A stretch of DNA of 9,029 nucleotides from Nitrospirota bacterium. Its GTDB lineage: Bacteria > Nitrospirota > Thermodesulfovibrionia > Thermodesulfovibrionales > JdFR-88. The position numbers were made by a program, and so were the translations under genes. A model generated the notes under the pieces. That model was not told the DNA's origin and did not search any database. It saw nothing but the letters and a program-made list of their open reading frames with translations. Below, piece by piece: positions 1 through 5,147 of the stretch. The number at the start of each line of letters is the position of its first letter. Within the stretch, counting starts at the first letter, position 1. Location: assembly GCA_021789735.1 (NCBI GenBank), contig JAJYJB010000086.1, positions 1-9,029 of the forward strand, given 5' to 3'.

Positions 1-282
1 GCCCGAAAAAAGCTGGTCGTCAGGGTCCTGAAAGACCATGCCGATCGTGCGCCTCACCTCTCTCAGGTGCTTTTTATTTTTCTCCACCGGTACGCCCTTG
101 ACCGATACTTTCCCCCTGGCAGGCTCCAGGAGGCCGTTAAAGAGCTGAAAAAGCGTGGACTTGCCCGCGCCGTTAGCCCCGAGCACCGCCACCCTTTCAC
201 CGGCCTTCACAAAGAGGTCCACACCGGAGAGCGCCCGGGTACCGTCCGGATATTCAAAGTCCACCGCCTCAAGCGCGATCAT
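1..282 (-). CDS. cbiO: Ni/Co ECF transporter ATPase CbiO (N-terminal part, runs off the window)
   Basis: ATP-binding subunit of an energy-coupling-factor transporter, expected to drive cobalt or nickel uptake at the inner membrane. The visible 94 residues start MIALEAVDFEYPDGT, typical of CbiO/EcfA. They carry a Walker A motif (GANGAGKST, about residues 34-42) and a Q-loop (VFQDPDDQ) near the window edge; the signature motif and Walker B lie outside. I chose the ATG at 282 because it overlaps the stop codon of the upstream cbiQ frame as ATGA, the usual translational-coupling layout, and because the protein then begins where family members begin. An in-frame ATG at 300 is possible but has no Shine-Dalgarno sequence. 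It is the last visible gene of the riboswitch-controlled cobalamin operon, so cobalt is the likely substrate, though nickel cannot be excluded from this fragment. The transmembrane partner next to it appears broken. Confidence 0.88.
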   Translation of the reverse strand, partial: MIALEAVDFEYPDGTRALSGVDLFVKAGERVAVLGANGAGKSTLFQLFNGLLEPARGKVSVKGVPVEKNKKHLREVRRTIGMVFQDPDDQLFSG

Positions 283-404
283 ATCCACGGGCTTTTCCAT
301 TTAAAGGCAAAGAGGACAACCGTCTTGATGCGCCGGTCCAGGCGGTGCAGATAACTGCCGCCAGGCGCCAACCGGCTGTATGCGGAGAGTTTTATCTCTT
401 TCAT
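279..404 (-). pseudogene. cbiQ: cbiQ remnant (ECF transporter T component, 41 codons left)
   Basis: A 41-codon frame with a credible ribosome site (GGGG at 410-413, 5 nt before the ATG at 404). Residues 1-35 resemble the N-terminus of CbiQ/EcfT, including SYLHRLDRRIKTVVLFAF, which matches the family pattern 'HRLDPRxK' followed by the first hydrophobic helix. After about residue 35 the frame runs only a few codons (WKSPWI) to a TGA that overlaps the cbiO start as ATGA. Full CbiQ proteins have roughly 230-270 residues and several membrane helices, so most of the gene is missing while both ends of the reading frame are preserved. This looks like an in-frame internal deletion. Other readings are an assembly collapse or a genuine micro-protein. 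A functional CbiMNQO-type transporter would then need a T component from elsewhere. Confidence 0.65.
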
Positions 405-493
405 TAAATCCCCGTGCTTTCCGTCTTATTTTTTGTCTTTCCCGAAAAGCTTCTTTCAGTTACGCCCCGCAAAAAAGTTGGCTTGCCTCATTT

Positions 494-1492
494 TTACTTT
501 TTACCTGCCATAAGCAAAAGCGCGTTCACGATGGCCGCGGCCACCGTGCTTCCACCCTTCCTGCCCGCGTTCGTGATGAAAGGGAACTTTCCCTCCTGGG
601 AGGCCAGAAGCGCCTTCGCCTCCACCGCACGGACAAACCCGACGGGCACTCCTATGACGAGCCCTGGTTTCAACGCCCCTTCGTTTATAAGCCTGACGCA
701 GGCAAAGAGGGCGGTCGGAGCGTTGCCGATAACGTAAATGCCCGCATTTTTTGTCCGGGCCGCCAACTCGCAAAAACCCCTCTCCGTCTTTGTCCTTGCA
801 GGGTCGTCTCCCTCCACATCGTTTATGCCGCAAAGGGCCTCTCCCCCGAAAGACCCAAGCGCTTTTTTGTTGATGCCGGCCTTCACCATCTCCACATCGG
901 TTATTATGTCCATGCCGCCCCTTATTGCCTCGATTCCCGCTTTTATGGCCTCCGGATGGAAAACAAGGGTGCTCATGAACTCGAAATCTCCGGTAGCGTG
1001 CACCACCCTTTGCAGGACAGGGCCCGCTTCGCCGGACAAAATTCCCTCCCCGATCGCGCCCGCCTCCCGCGCTATCGTCTCAAAGCTCCTTTTCTCTATC
1101 TCGCGGGGCTTTATCTCCCCTTTTGCTGCATCTATCCGTTCTTTGGCCACCCGCACGATCTCATGGGCCACGCCGAGAGGCTCAGTATATATAAACTCGA
1201 TGCCTGGATAGAGGGAGCGGGCCTCCTCTATCATGCCGGGGATGTCCTTTGTCACGTGTGCCCCTGCGTTCAGAAAATAAGGGTGTACGATTATCCTTTC
1301 GGGGCGGTCAGCCGCGGCCCCGCTGATGGCCGCCATCAGGTCCGGCTGCGCGAACTGGAGGTAACACACCTTTACACAATTGCTTTCCGAGCAGCCAGGA
1401 TGCAACATGCCATGCAGCATCCTGCCCACAACGTCCATCCGGTTCGCGTCTTTTTTTGGGCTGCCGTGGCCCACCAGGATAATGACTTCCAT
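494..1492 (-). CDS. cbiX-cbiC: CbiX-CbiC fusion: sirohydrochlorin cobaltochelatase plus cobalt-precorrin-8 methylmutase
   Basis: A 332-residue two-domain enzyme. Residues 1-125 form a short CbiX chelatase that inserts Co2+ into sirohydrochlorin: the N-terminal strand ends VGHGS, giving metal-binding His9, and the second histidine is His79 in NAGAHVTKD. Residues about 135-332 form CbiC/CobH, which moves the C11 methyl to C12 to turn cobalt-precorrin-8 into cobyrinate. The motif RVVHATGDFEF carries the likely catalytic His165, and GNAPTALF (256-263), PVGFV and GRKGGSTVAAA (310-320) complete the family pattern. The two steps lie near opposite ends of corrin ring synthesis, so the fusion couples first and late enzymes rather than consecutive ones. 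The start lies 11 bp downstream of the cbiA stop, so the two genes are surely cotranscribed. Cys34, Cys39 and Cys43 cluster in the chelatase domain with no assigned role. Confidence 0.93.
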   Translation of the reverse strand: MEVIILVGHGSPKKDANRMDVVGRMLHGMLHPGCSESNCVKVCYLQFAQPDLMAAISGAAADRPERIIVHPYFLNAGAHVTKDIPGMIEEARSLYPGIEFIYTEPLGVAHEIVRVAKERIDAAKGEIKPREIEKRSFETIAREAGAIGEGILSGEAGPVLQRVVHATGDFEFMSTLVFHPEAIKAGIEAIRGGMDIITDVEMVKAGINKKALGSFGGEALCGINDVEGDDPARTKTERGFCELAARTKNAGIYVIGNAPTALFACVRLINEGALKPGLVIGVPVGFVRAVEAKALLASQEGKFPFITNAGRKGGSTVAAAIVNALLLMAGKK

Positions 1493-1503
1493 GGAATAAA
1501 AAA

Positions 1504-2907
1504 CTACCCCTTTCCGTTTTTTTTCTTTTTACTGTCCCTTATGGAACGGACCATATTTTCAGCCGCCCCCGGGCTGGAGCCGAAATGAAAATGCACATAG
1601 CCCGCAAGTGTGCGCTTGTACGCGGCCGATGATATTTTTTTAATTTCCGTTTCATCCTTATTTTCCGTTCCTGCCTTCGGCCCATCCTCGCCCATCACAT
1701 TAAAACGCACATCCGGCTTGCTCCGGTCCGCCACCTCCAGCACCCGGCTGTAATGGAACTCGTGCCCGCGGAGCCTCTCGTTTTTTGCCCCGAGCATGCA
1801 GTCCCCGGAAAGGACCGCCTCCCTGTACCCCAGGGAGGGCCTGCCCTTTACGATGCCCGTGGTCACGGGGAGCACCCCGCAAAGCGGAAAAAAGTTCCCC
1901 TCGTGCAGGATCCCCTCGCCAAGGTACATGAACCCTCCGCATTCGGCAAACACCGGCCCTCCGGCCTCGGCCCAATCCCTTATGGCGGAGGTCATCGGCT
2001 TGTTTTCAGACAGCTCTCCGGCATAGAGCTCCGGATAACCGCCGCCGAGATAGACCGCATCGGCGTCCTCTGGAAGCCCGCCGTCAGAAATGGGGCTGAA
2101 GGGTATGATGCGCGCTCCCGCCTCCTTCAGCATGTCCAGATTGTCCTCATAATAGAAGCAGAAGGCCCTGTCCCTGGCGACCGCTATATTTACGGGCTGC
2201 TCCGGAGATTCCGTTCGCGACGCATTATCTTTAGAGTAGCCGCCCACCCCATTGCCGTCCGTTTCGGCCAGCGTGCGCACCCTGTCTACGTCGATGTGCC
2301 TTGTTACGGCATCGGTAAGCGCCAGGAGGGCGCTATCGCTCACAGGCCTTTCCTCGGCCACGGTCAGCCCAAGGTGCCGGGAGGATATCGAATAATCAAT
2401 GCTCCTTGGCAGATACCCAAGGACCTCCACCCCCCCGCATGCGGACCTCAGCTTTTCATAATGCGCCCGCGAGGCCACACGGTTGAATATTACGCCCCGT
2501 ATTCCGCCTTCACCATAAAACCCCCTGACAATAGCCCCGGCGCTCTCGCCCATGCCGCTTGCATCTATCACCAGGACAACGTTTGCCCTTGCGCCCAAAG
2601 CCGCGGCCAGGGCGGCGGTGCTCCTTTCCCCGCCGTCAAAAAAGCCCATTACGCCCTCGACCACCGCCATGTGAGCCCCCACGCAGTGCCTCCTTGCGCA
2701 CTCCCGCACATAGTCAGCGCCGCACATCCAGAGGTCCAGGTTCCTCGAAGGCCTGCCGGCCACCATTGCATGGAGTCCGGCATCAATGAAATCCGGGCCC
2801 GCCTTGAACGGCTGGACCACATGGCCCAAAGACCTCAAAGCCGCAAGAAGTCCCAGAGTCACCGTGCTTTTGCCGCATCCGCTGTGCGTGCCGGCTATGA
2901 TGAGCAA
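1504..2907 (-). CDS. cbiA: Cobyrinate a,c-diamide synthase CbiA
   Basis: ATP- and glutamine-dependent amidation of the a and c carboxylates of (cobalt-)cobyrinic acid in the cytoplasm. The 467 residues follow the CbiA/CobB layout. An N-terminal dethiobiotin-synthetase-like ATPase domain has P-loop GTHSGCGKST (6-15), KAGPDFID (35-42) and the EGVMGFFDG segment (84-92). A C-terminal class I glutaminase-like domain has LGGGYPELYA (287-296), nucleophile Cys323 in AECGGFMYLG, and GYVHFHFGSSP (436-446), which supplies the likely triad histidine. The start is a TTG: it places the P-loop strand LIIAGTHSG at the very N-terminus, as in relatives, and AAGGGGG (2920-2926) lies 12 nt upstream. It is the first gene after the cobalamin riboswitch and attenuator. 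The linker around 212-236 and a Lys/Asp/Glu-rich stretch at 411-425 look like poorly conserved insertions. Confidence 0.95.
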   Translation of the reverse strand: MLIIAGTHSGCGKSTVTLGLLAALRSLGHVVQPFKAGPDFIDAGLHAMVAGRPSRNLDLWMCGADYVRECARRHCVGAHMAVVEGVMGFFDGGERSTAALAAALGARANVVLVIDASGMGESAGAIVRGFYGEGGIRGVIFNRVASRAHYEKLRSACGGVEVLGYLPRSIDYSISSRHLGLTVAEERPVSDSALLALTDAVTRHIDVDRVRTLAETDGNGVGGYSKDNASRTESPEQPVNIAVARDRAFCFYYEDNLDMLKEAGARIIPFSPISDGGLPEDADAVYLGGGYPELYAGELSENKPMTSAIRDWAEAGGPVFAECGGFMYLGEGILHEGNFFPLCGVLPVTTGIVKGRPSLGYREAVLSGDCMLGAKNERLRGHEFHYSRVLEVADRSKPDVRFNVMGEDGPKAGTENKDETEIKKISSAAYKRTLAGYVHFHFGSSPGAAENMVRSIRDSKKKKNGKG

Positions 2908-2932
2908 GTTTTTTAGCGGCCCCCTTAAAGAA

Positions 2933-2986
2933 CAAAAATAAAAAGTCCCGATGGTTTCTTAAAAAACTAAAAAACCGATCGGGACT
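2933..2986 (-). terminator. Intrinsic terminator of the cobalamin attenuator
   Basis: On the minus strand AGTCCCGATCGGTTT (2986-2972) pairs with AAACCATCGGGACT (2957-2944), giving about 14 bp with one bulged base. A T-rich tract (TTTTTATTTTTG) follows at once. It lies between the riboswitch aptamer and cbiA, 26 nt before the cbiA start codon, which is the expected place for a transcriptional off-switch when adenosylcobalamin is bound. Confidence 0.9.
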
Positions 2987-3008
2987 GCACCCAGTTTGCT
3001 TCATCCCC

Positions 3009-3055
3009 GGACGGGACTTTCCACACCCCGTCCGTCTTTTCCCGGAACGGAAAAG
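3009..3055 (-). other. Two hairpins in the riboswitch expression platform
   Basis: Between aptamer and terminator the transcript can form two perfect stems: CTTTTCC/GGAAAAG (3055-3049 with 3042-3036, 6-nt loop) and GGACGGG/CCCGTCC (3033-3027 with 3015-3009, 11-nt loop). The second contains AGTCCCG at 3018-3012, an exact copy of the start of the terminator's 5' arm (2986-2980). The two copies could compete for the terminator's 3' arm, so this region may hold the antiterminator. The pairings are seen in sequence; the regulatory role is inferred. Confidence 0.55.
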
Positions 3056-3080
3056 ATTTTATGTCTTACCCCGGCTCACA

Positions 3081-3240
3081 GGCAGGTCTTCTGGCTACCC
3101 GGTTCATCCTCACCTTCCCTTCCCATGCCCCTTAACGAGGCACAGTGGATCATGAAGGTTCTTGTCCCCGGTTACAGCGGCGGGACCGCTCCCGATTTCC
3201 ACGGGATTCCCTTTTTCTGCCCCTCATGAGGCACCTGCAA
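3081..3240 (-). ncRNA. Cobalamin (adenosylcobalamin) riboswitch aptamer
   Basis: The minus strand shows the family's conserved blocks in order. The 5' side of P1 is GCAGGTGCC (3238-3230). Then come GGGAATCCCGTGGAAATCGG and the highly conserved AGCGGTCCCGCCGCTGTAAC (3190-3171). The B12 box AGCCAGAAGACCTGCC (3096-3081) closes the aptamer, its ACCTGC pairing with GCAGGT to form P1. It lies in the long leader of cbiA, followed by a strong intrinsic terminator, so binding of the coenzyme should stop transcription of cbiA, cbiX-cbiC and cbiO. The 5' boundary is approximate. A 7-bp hairpin (3246-3284) just upstream may be an accessory element at the transcript's 5' end. Confidence 0.95.
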
Positions 3241-3245
3241 ACCGT

Positions 3246-3284
3246 GCGCCCTCTGGCCAGCAGCCTTTATACGCCACAGGGCGC
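3246..3284 (-). other. Hairpin at the 5' end of the riboswitch transcript
   Basis: GCGCCCT (3284-3278) pairs perfectly with AGGGCGC (3252-3246), and TGG/CCA extends the stem after one mismatch. The hairpin would start a few bases after the predicted transcription start near 3289 and end just before P1 of the riboswitch. No U-tract follows, so it is not a terminator. It might protect the 5' end of the transcript or belong to a peripheral part of the aptamer. Confidence 0.45.
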
Positions 3285-3295
3285 GCTTGCCTTCC

Positions 3296-3325
3296 ATTAA
3301 ATCAGAAGCATCTAGAAATTGTCAA
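3296..3325 (-). promoter_or_regulatory. Sigma-70-type promoter of the cobalamin operon
   Basis: The minus strand carries TTGACA (3325-3320), an 18-bp spacer and TTTAAT (3301-3296), five of six matches to TATAAT. Transcription would start near 3289, about 45 nt before the riboswitch aptamer, and yield a leader of about 380 nt before cbiA. It lies 38 bp beyond the stop codon of the upstream small gene. Confidence 0.75.
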
Positions 3326-3363
3326 TTTGGCCACGAAAGTTCCGCTTTGACTGATTTTTCTGT

Positions 3364-3687
3364 TCAATTCGTGCCGGTCCTGCTGTCCCTCATCCCTGTT
3401 ATACCGCGCATCCCTCCGGGCGTCTTCGCAGAGGCCAGATACCCGGTCCCGCCACAGACCTTTGCCTGCCTGGAACCCATGGGCAATATCTTTATGCCTG
3501 CCATGGCAAAGATATCGCCCTCAGCCACCTTTGCCTTGAAATCGTTAAAGAACCTGGCGGAAGCGATGCGCGCCCTGGACTCTGCTTCCCTCATGCCATG
3601 GTCATAGCCTATGCTGAAGCCGGTCAGCATGCCAACAGCCAGAACGCCAAAGAAAAGGATCACCCGGACCATTGATTTCATGTTCAT
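3364..3687 (-). CDS. Small membrane-anchored protein of unknown function
   Basis: I do not recognise this 107-residue protein. Residues 7-27 form one hydrophobic segment (VRVILFFGVLAVGMLTGFSIG) after a short basic start, consistent with a signal anchor or an uncleaved signal peptide with the rest outside the cytoplasm. A charged, probably helical stretch (30-57) follows, and the last third is glycine- and arginine-rich with a lone Cys78. I chose the ATG at 3687 because AAAGGGGGG ends 5 nt upstream; an in-frame ATG seven codons earlier has the ribosome site inside it and would add MAERGAD. A good promoter (TTGCAC, 17 bp, GATAAT) lies upstream. The gene diverges from the acylphosphatase and ends just before the cobalamin promoter, so it appears to be a single-gene unit. 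Confidence 0.7.
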   Translation of the reverse strand: MNMKSMVRVILFFGVLAVGMLTGFSIGYDHGMREAESRARIASARFFNDFKAKVAEGDIFAMAGIKILPMGSRQAKVCGGTGYLASAKTPGGMRGITGMRDSRTGTN

Positions 3688-3724
3688 GTCAGCCCCCCTT
3701 TCAGCCAAAGGAATAAATCGAAAG

Positions 3725-3797
3725 ACCGTAATATTAGCCCATTATCTCAGCAGATACCGATCCGTGCAATCTTTTTTTGAAAGTCTAAAATTACGGT
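3725..3797. repeat. 8-bp inverted repeat bracketing the divergent promoters
   Basis: ACCGTAAT (3725-3732) and ATTACGGT (3790-3797) are perfect inverted copies 57 bp apart. One arm sits at the predicted transcription start of the leftward gene, the other next to the -10 region of the rightward gene. Beside the right arm is TTATAACTGTTATAA (3797-3811), itself a near-perfect palindrome. Two operator sites for one shared regulator are possible; no known regulator's motif is recognised. Confidence 0.4.
3741..3769 (-). promoter_or_regulatory. Promoter of the small membrane-anchored protein gene
   Basis: The minus strand carries TTGCAC (3769-3764), exactly 17 bp, then GATAAT (3746-3741). The predicted start is near 3734, giving a leader of about 47 nt with a strong Shine-Dalgarno sequence. 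Confidence 0.6.
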
Positions 3798-3806
3798 TAT
3801 AACTGT

Positions 3807-3812
3807 TATAAT
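3807..3812 (+). promoter_or_regulatory. -10 box immediately upstream of the acylphosphatase start
   Basis: A perfect TATAAT ends 5 nt before the ATG at 3818; a second, weaker copy TATAAC (3798-3803) has TTGAAA 15 bp before it (3777-3782). No good -35 box is paired with the perfect TATAAT. Either way the messenger would have almost no leader. Confidence 0.45.
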
Positions 3813-3817
3813 GCAGT

Positions 3818-4096
3818 ATGGAAAGGGCGCGGGCGCATGTGATATTCGCGGGCAGGGTGCAGGGGGTCAACTTCCGGGCCTTCGTGCAAAGGGCTGCAGA
3901 GTCGCTGGGTGTGGAAGGATGGGTCAGGAACCTGCGCGACGGCACGGTGGAGGCGGTCTTCGAGGGGGACAAAGGGTCCGTTGAAGAAGCGATAAAAAGG
4001 TGCCACACCGGCCCGTCGTTTGCCAACGTAACGCACACCGTCATAAAATGGCAGCCCTATGAAGGCAAAACGGGCGGTTTCTCCATACGGTTTTAA
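3818..4096 (+). CDS. acyP: Acylphosphatase
   Basis: A 92-residue enzyme, the usual family length, that hydrolyses the carboxyl-phosphate bond of acylphosphates in the cytoplasm. The signature GRVQGVNFRAF (12-22) provides the phosphate-binding loop and catalytic Arg20, and GWVRNLRDGTVEAVFEG (34-50) supplies catalytic Asn38. The C-terminus ends GGFSIRF, as in relatives. Asn18 stands where most members have Gly, Phe or Tyr before FR. The start puts the signature at residue 12, as normal. No Shine-Dalgarno sequence precedes it and TATAAT ends 5 nt upstream, so translation may be leaderless. Neither flanking gene is an obvious partner. The next gene, bioB, has its own promoter, so this is probably a single-gene unit. 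Confidence 0.93.
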   Translation: MERARAHVIFAGRVQGVNFRAFVQRAAESLGVEGWVRNLRDGTVEAVFEGDKGSVEEAIKRCHTGPSFANVTHTVIKWQPYEGKTGGFSIRF

Positions 4097-4115
4097 TATC
4101 TGTTTTTTCCTTTCT

Positions 4116-4147
4116 TCGTAAACCCTCCGCACTTGCCCGGTTGACAA
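4116..4147 (+). promoter_or_regulatory. BirA-type biotin operator
   Basis: TCGTAAACC (4116-4124), 14 bp, then GGTTGACAA (4139-4147). Each half differs at one position from the bacterial BirA half-sites TTGTAAACC and GGTTTACAA as I know them, and the spacing is in the usual range. The right half covers the -35 box TTGACA (4141-4146) of the bioB promoter, so biotinyl-AMP-bound BirA would block RNA polymerase. Its position directly before bioB-bioW makes chance unlikely. It requires a BirA with a DNA-binding domain elsewhere in the genome. Confidence 0.8.
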
Positions 4148-4169
4148 CCCTTCCCTCTTTAACCAGAAT
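4141..4169 (+). promoter_or_regulatory. bioB promoter
   Basis: TTGACA (4141-4146), a 17-bp spacer and CAGAAT (4164-4169). The predicted +1 is 4176, the A of the bioB start codon. GAATAT (4166-4171) is an alternative -10 with a 19-bp spacer. The -35 box is embedded in the BirA-like operator. Confidence 0.6.
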
Positions 4170-4175
4170 ATCCAG

Positions 4176-5135
4176 ATGATAGAAAAACTGACCGGAAAGG
4201 TCCTGGCCGGGGGCATGCTGTCCAGGGAGGAGGCCCTTTTCCTTGCGGCAGAGGACAGCCAGGAGATGTCCGGGATCATGGAGGGGGCAAACCGCATCAG
4301 GGAGGCTTTCAGGGGAAACCGTATAGACCTCTGCTCCATAATAAACGCAAAGTCCGGGGCCTGCCCGGAAAACTGCGCATATTGCGCGCAGTCCGCATCT
4401 GCCAGGACGGGCATCAAGACCTATCCCCTTTTGGGGGCCTCAGAGGTCCTTAAGGCGGCGGAAGAGGCAAAGGCAGCCGGGGCAAAGAGGTTTTGCATCG
4501 TCACAAGCGGAAGAAAGCCGGGGGCCGGTGAGCTTCGGGCCATTGCCCGCCTGGTTGAGGGCGTGCGTAAAGCGGGGCTCCTTCCGTGCGCGACGCTGGG
4601 GTTGCTGACCCGCAAGGAGCTTATGTCCTTGAGAGATGCCGGACTTGTCCGTTATCACCACAACCTTGAGACCTCCGGAAGGTATTTCCGGGAGATATGC
4701 CAGACTCATACGTATGAGGAAAAGCTGGCGACGGTAGAGGCCGCAAAGGACGCTGGACTTCAGCTCTGCTGCGGCGGGCTTTTTGGCATAGGAGAGGGAT
4801 GGGAGGACAGGGTGGACATGGCGCTTCAAATAAGACGGTCCGGCGCGGACTCTGTCCCGATAAATTTCCTTATACCTGTGGCTGGGACCGCTCTTGGGGC
4901 AAGGGAAATCCTCCACCCCCTTGAGGCGCTGAAGATCATATCCCTCTACAGATTTTTGCTGCCCGAAAAAGAGGTGCGCGTCTGTGGCGGCCGGGGACAG
5001 TGCCTTGGCAGTCAGGGCGACATGGTATTCAAAGCCGGTGCGGACGGTCTTTTAATAGGCAATTATCTTACAAAGAAGGGCTGTCCGCCGGAAGACGACC
5101 TGCGCATGATAAAAGAGCAGGGGCTGACCGCCTGA
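4176..5135 (+). CDS. bioB: Biotin synthase
   Basis: Radical-SAM enzyme that inserts sulfur into dethiobiotin, the last step of biotin synthesis, in the cytoplasm. The 319 residues contain the cluster motif GACPENCAYCAQS with Cys63, Cys67 and Cys70 binding the [4Fe-4S] cluster. Ligands for the auxiliary [2Fe-2S] cluster are at the expected offsets: Cys107 (RFCIVTSG), Cys138 (LPCATLG), Cys198 or Cys199 (LCCGGLFGIGE), and an arginine in VRVCGGR (268-273). YHHNLETS (160-167) and PINFLIPVAGT (228-238) are further family hallmarks. The start MIEKLTGKVLAGG aligns with the Bacillus-type N-terminus. No ribosome site precedes it, and the predicted transcription start falls on the ATG. It is the first gene of a bioB-bioW-kinase operon under a BirA-like operator; bioW begins 12 bp after its stop. 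Confidence 0.97.
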   Translation: MIEKLTGKVLAGGMLSREEALFLAAEDSQEMSGIMEGANRIREAFRGNRIDLCSIINAKSGACPENCAYCAQSASARTGIKTYPLLGASEVLKAAEEAKAAGAKRFCIVTSGRKPGAGELRAIARLVEGVRKAGLLPCATLGLLTRKELMSLRDAGLVRYHHNLETSGRYFREICQTHTYEEKLATVEAAKDAGLQLCCGGLFGIGEGWEDRVDMALQIRRSGADSVPINFLIPVAGTALGAREILHPLEALKIISLYRFLLPEKEVRVCGGRGQCLGSQGDMVFKAGADGLLIGNYLTKKGCPPEDDLRMIKEQGLTA

Positions 5136-5147
5136 ACTCCTGAAAAA

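Noticed and set aside
380..1588. Long plus-strand open frame (402 codons) opposite cbiX-cbiC
   Set aside because: Its translation is Arg/His/Pro-rich without any family resemblance, and the minus strand encodes two clear enzyme domains there. It is a shadow frame of GC-rich codons.
1753..2916. Long plus-strand open frame (387 codons) opposite cbiA
   Set aside because: Low-complexity, composition-driven translation; the minus strand holds a complete CbiA with P-loop and glutaminase Cys.
3162..3350. Short plus-strand open frames over the cobalamin leader
   Set aside because: They lie on the complement of a conserved riboswitch, lack ribosome sites and resemble no protein.
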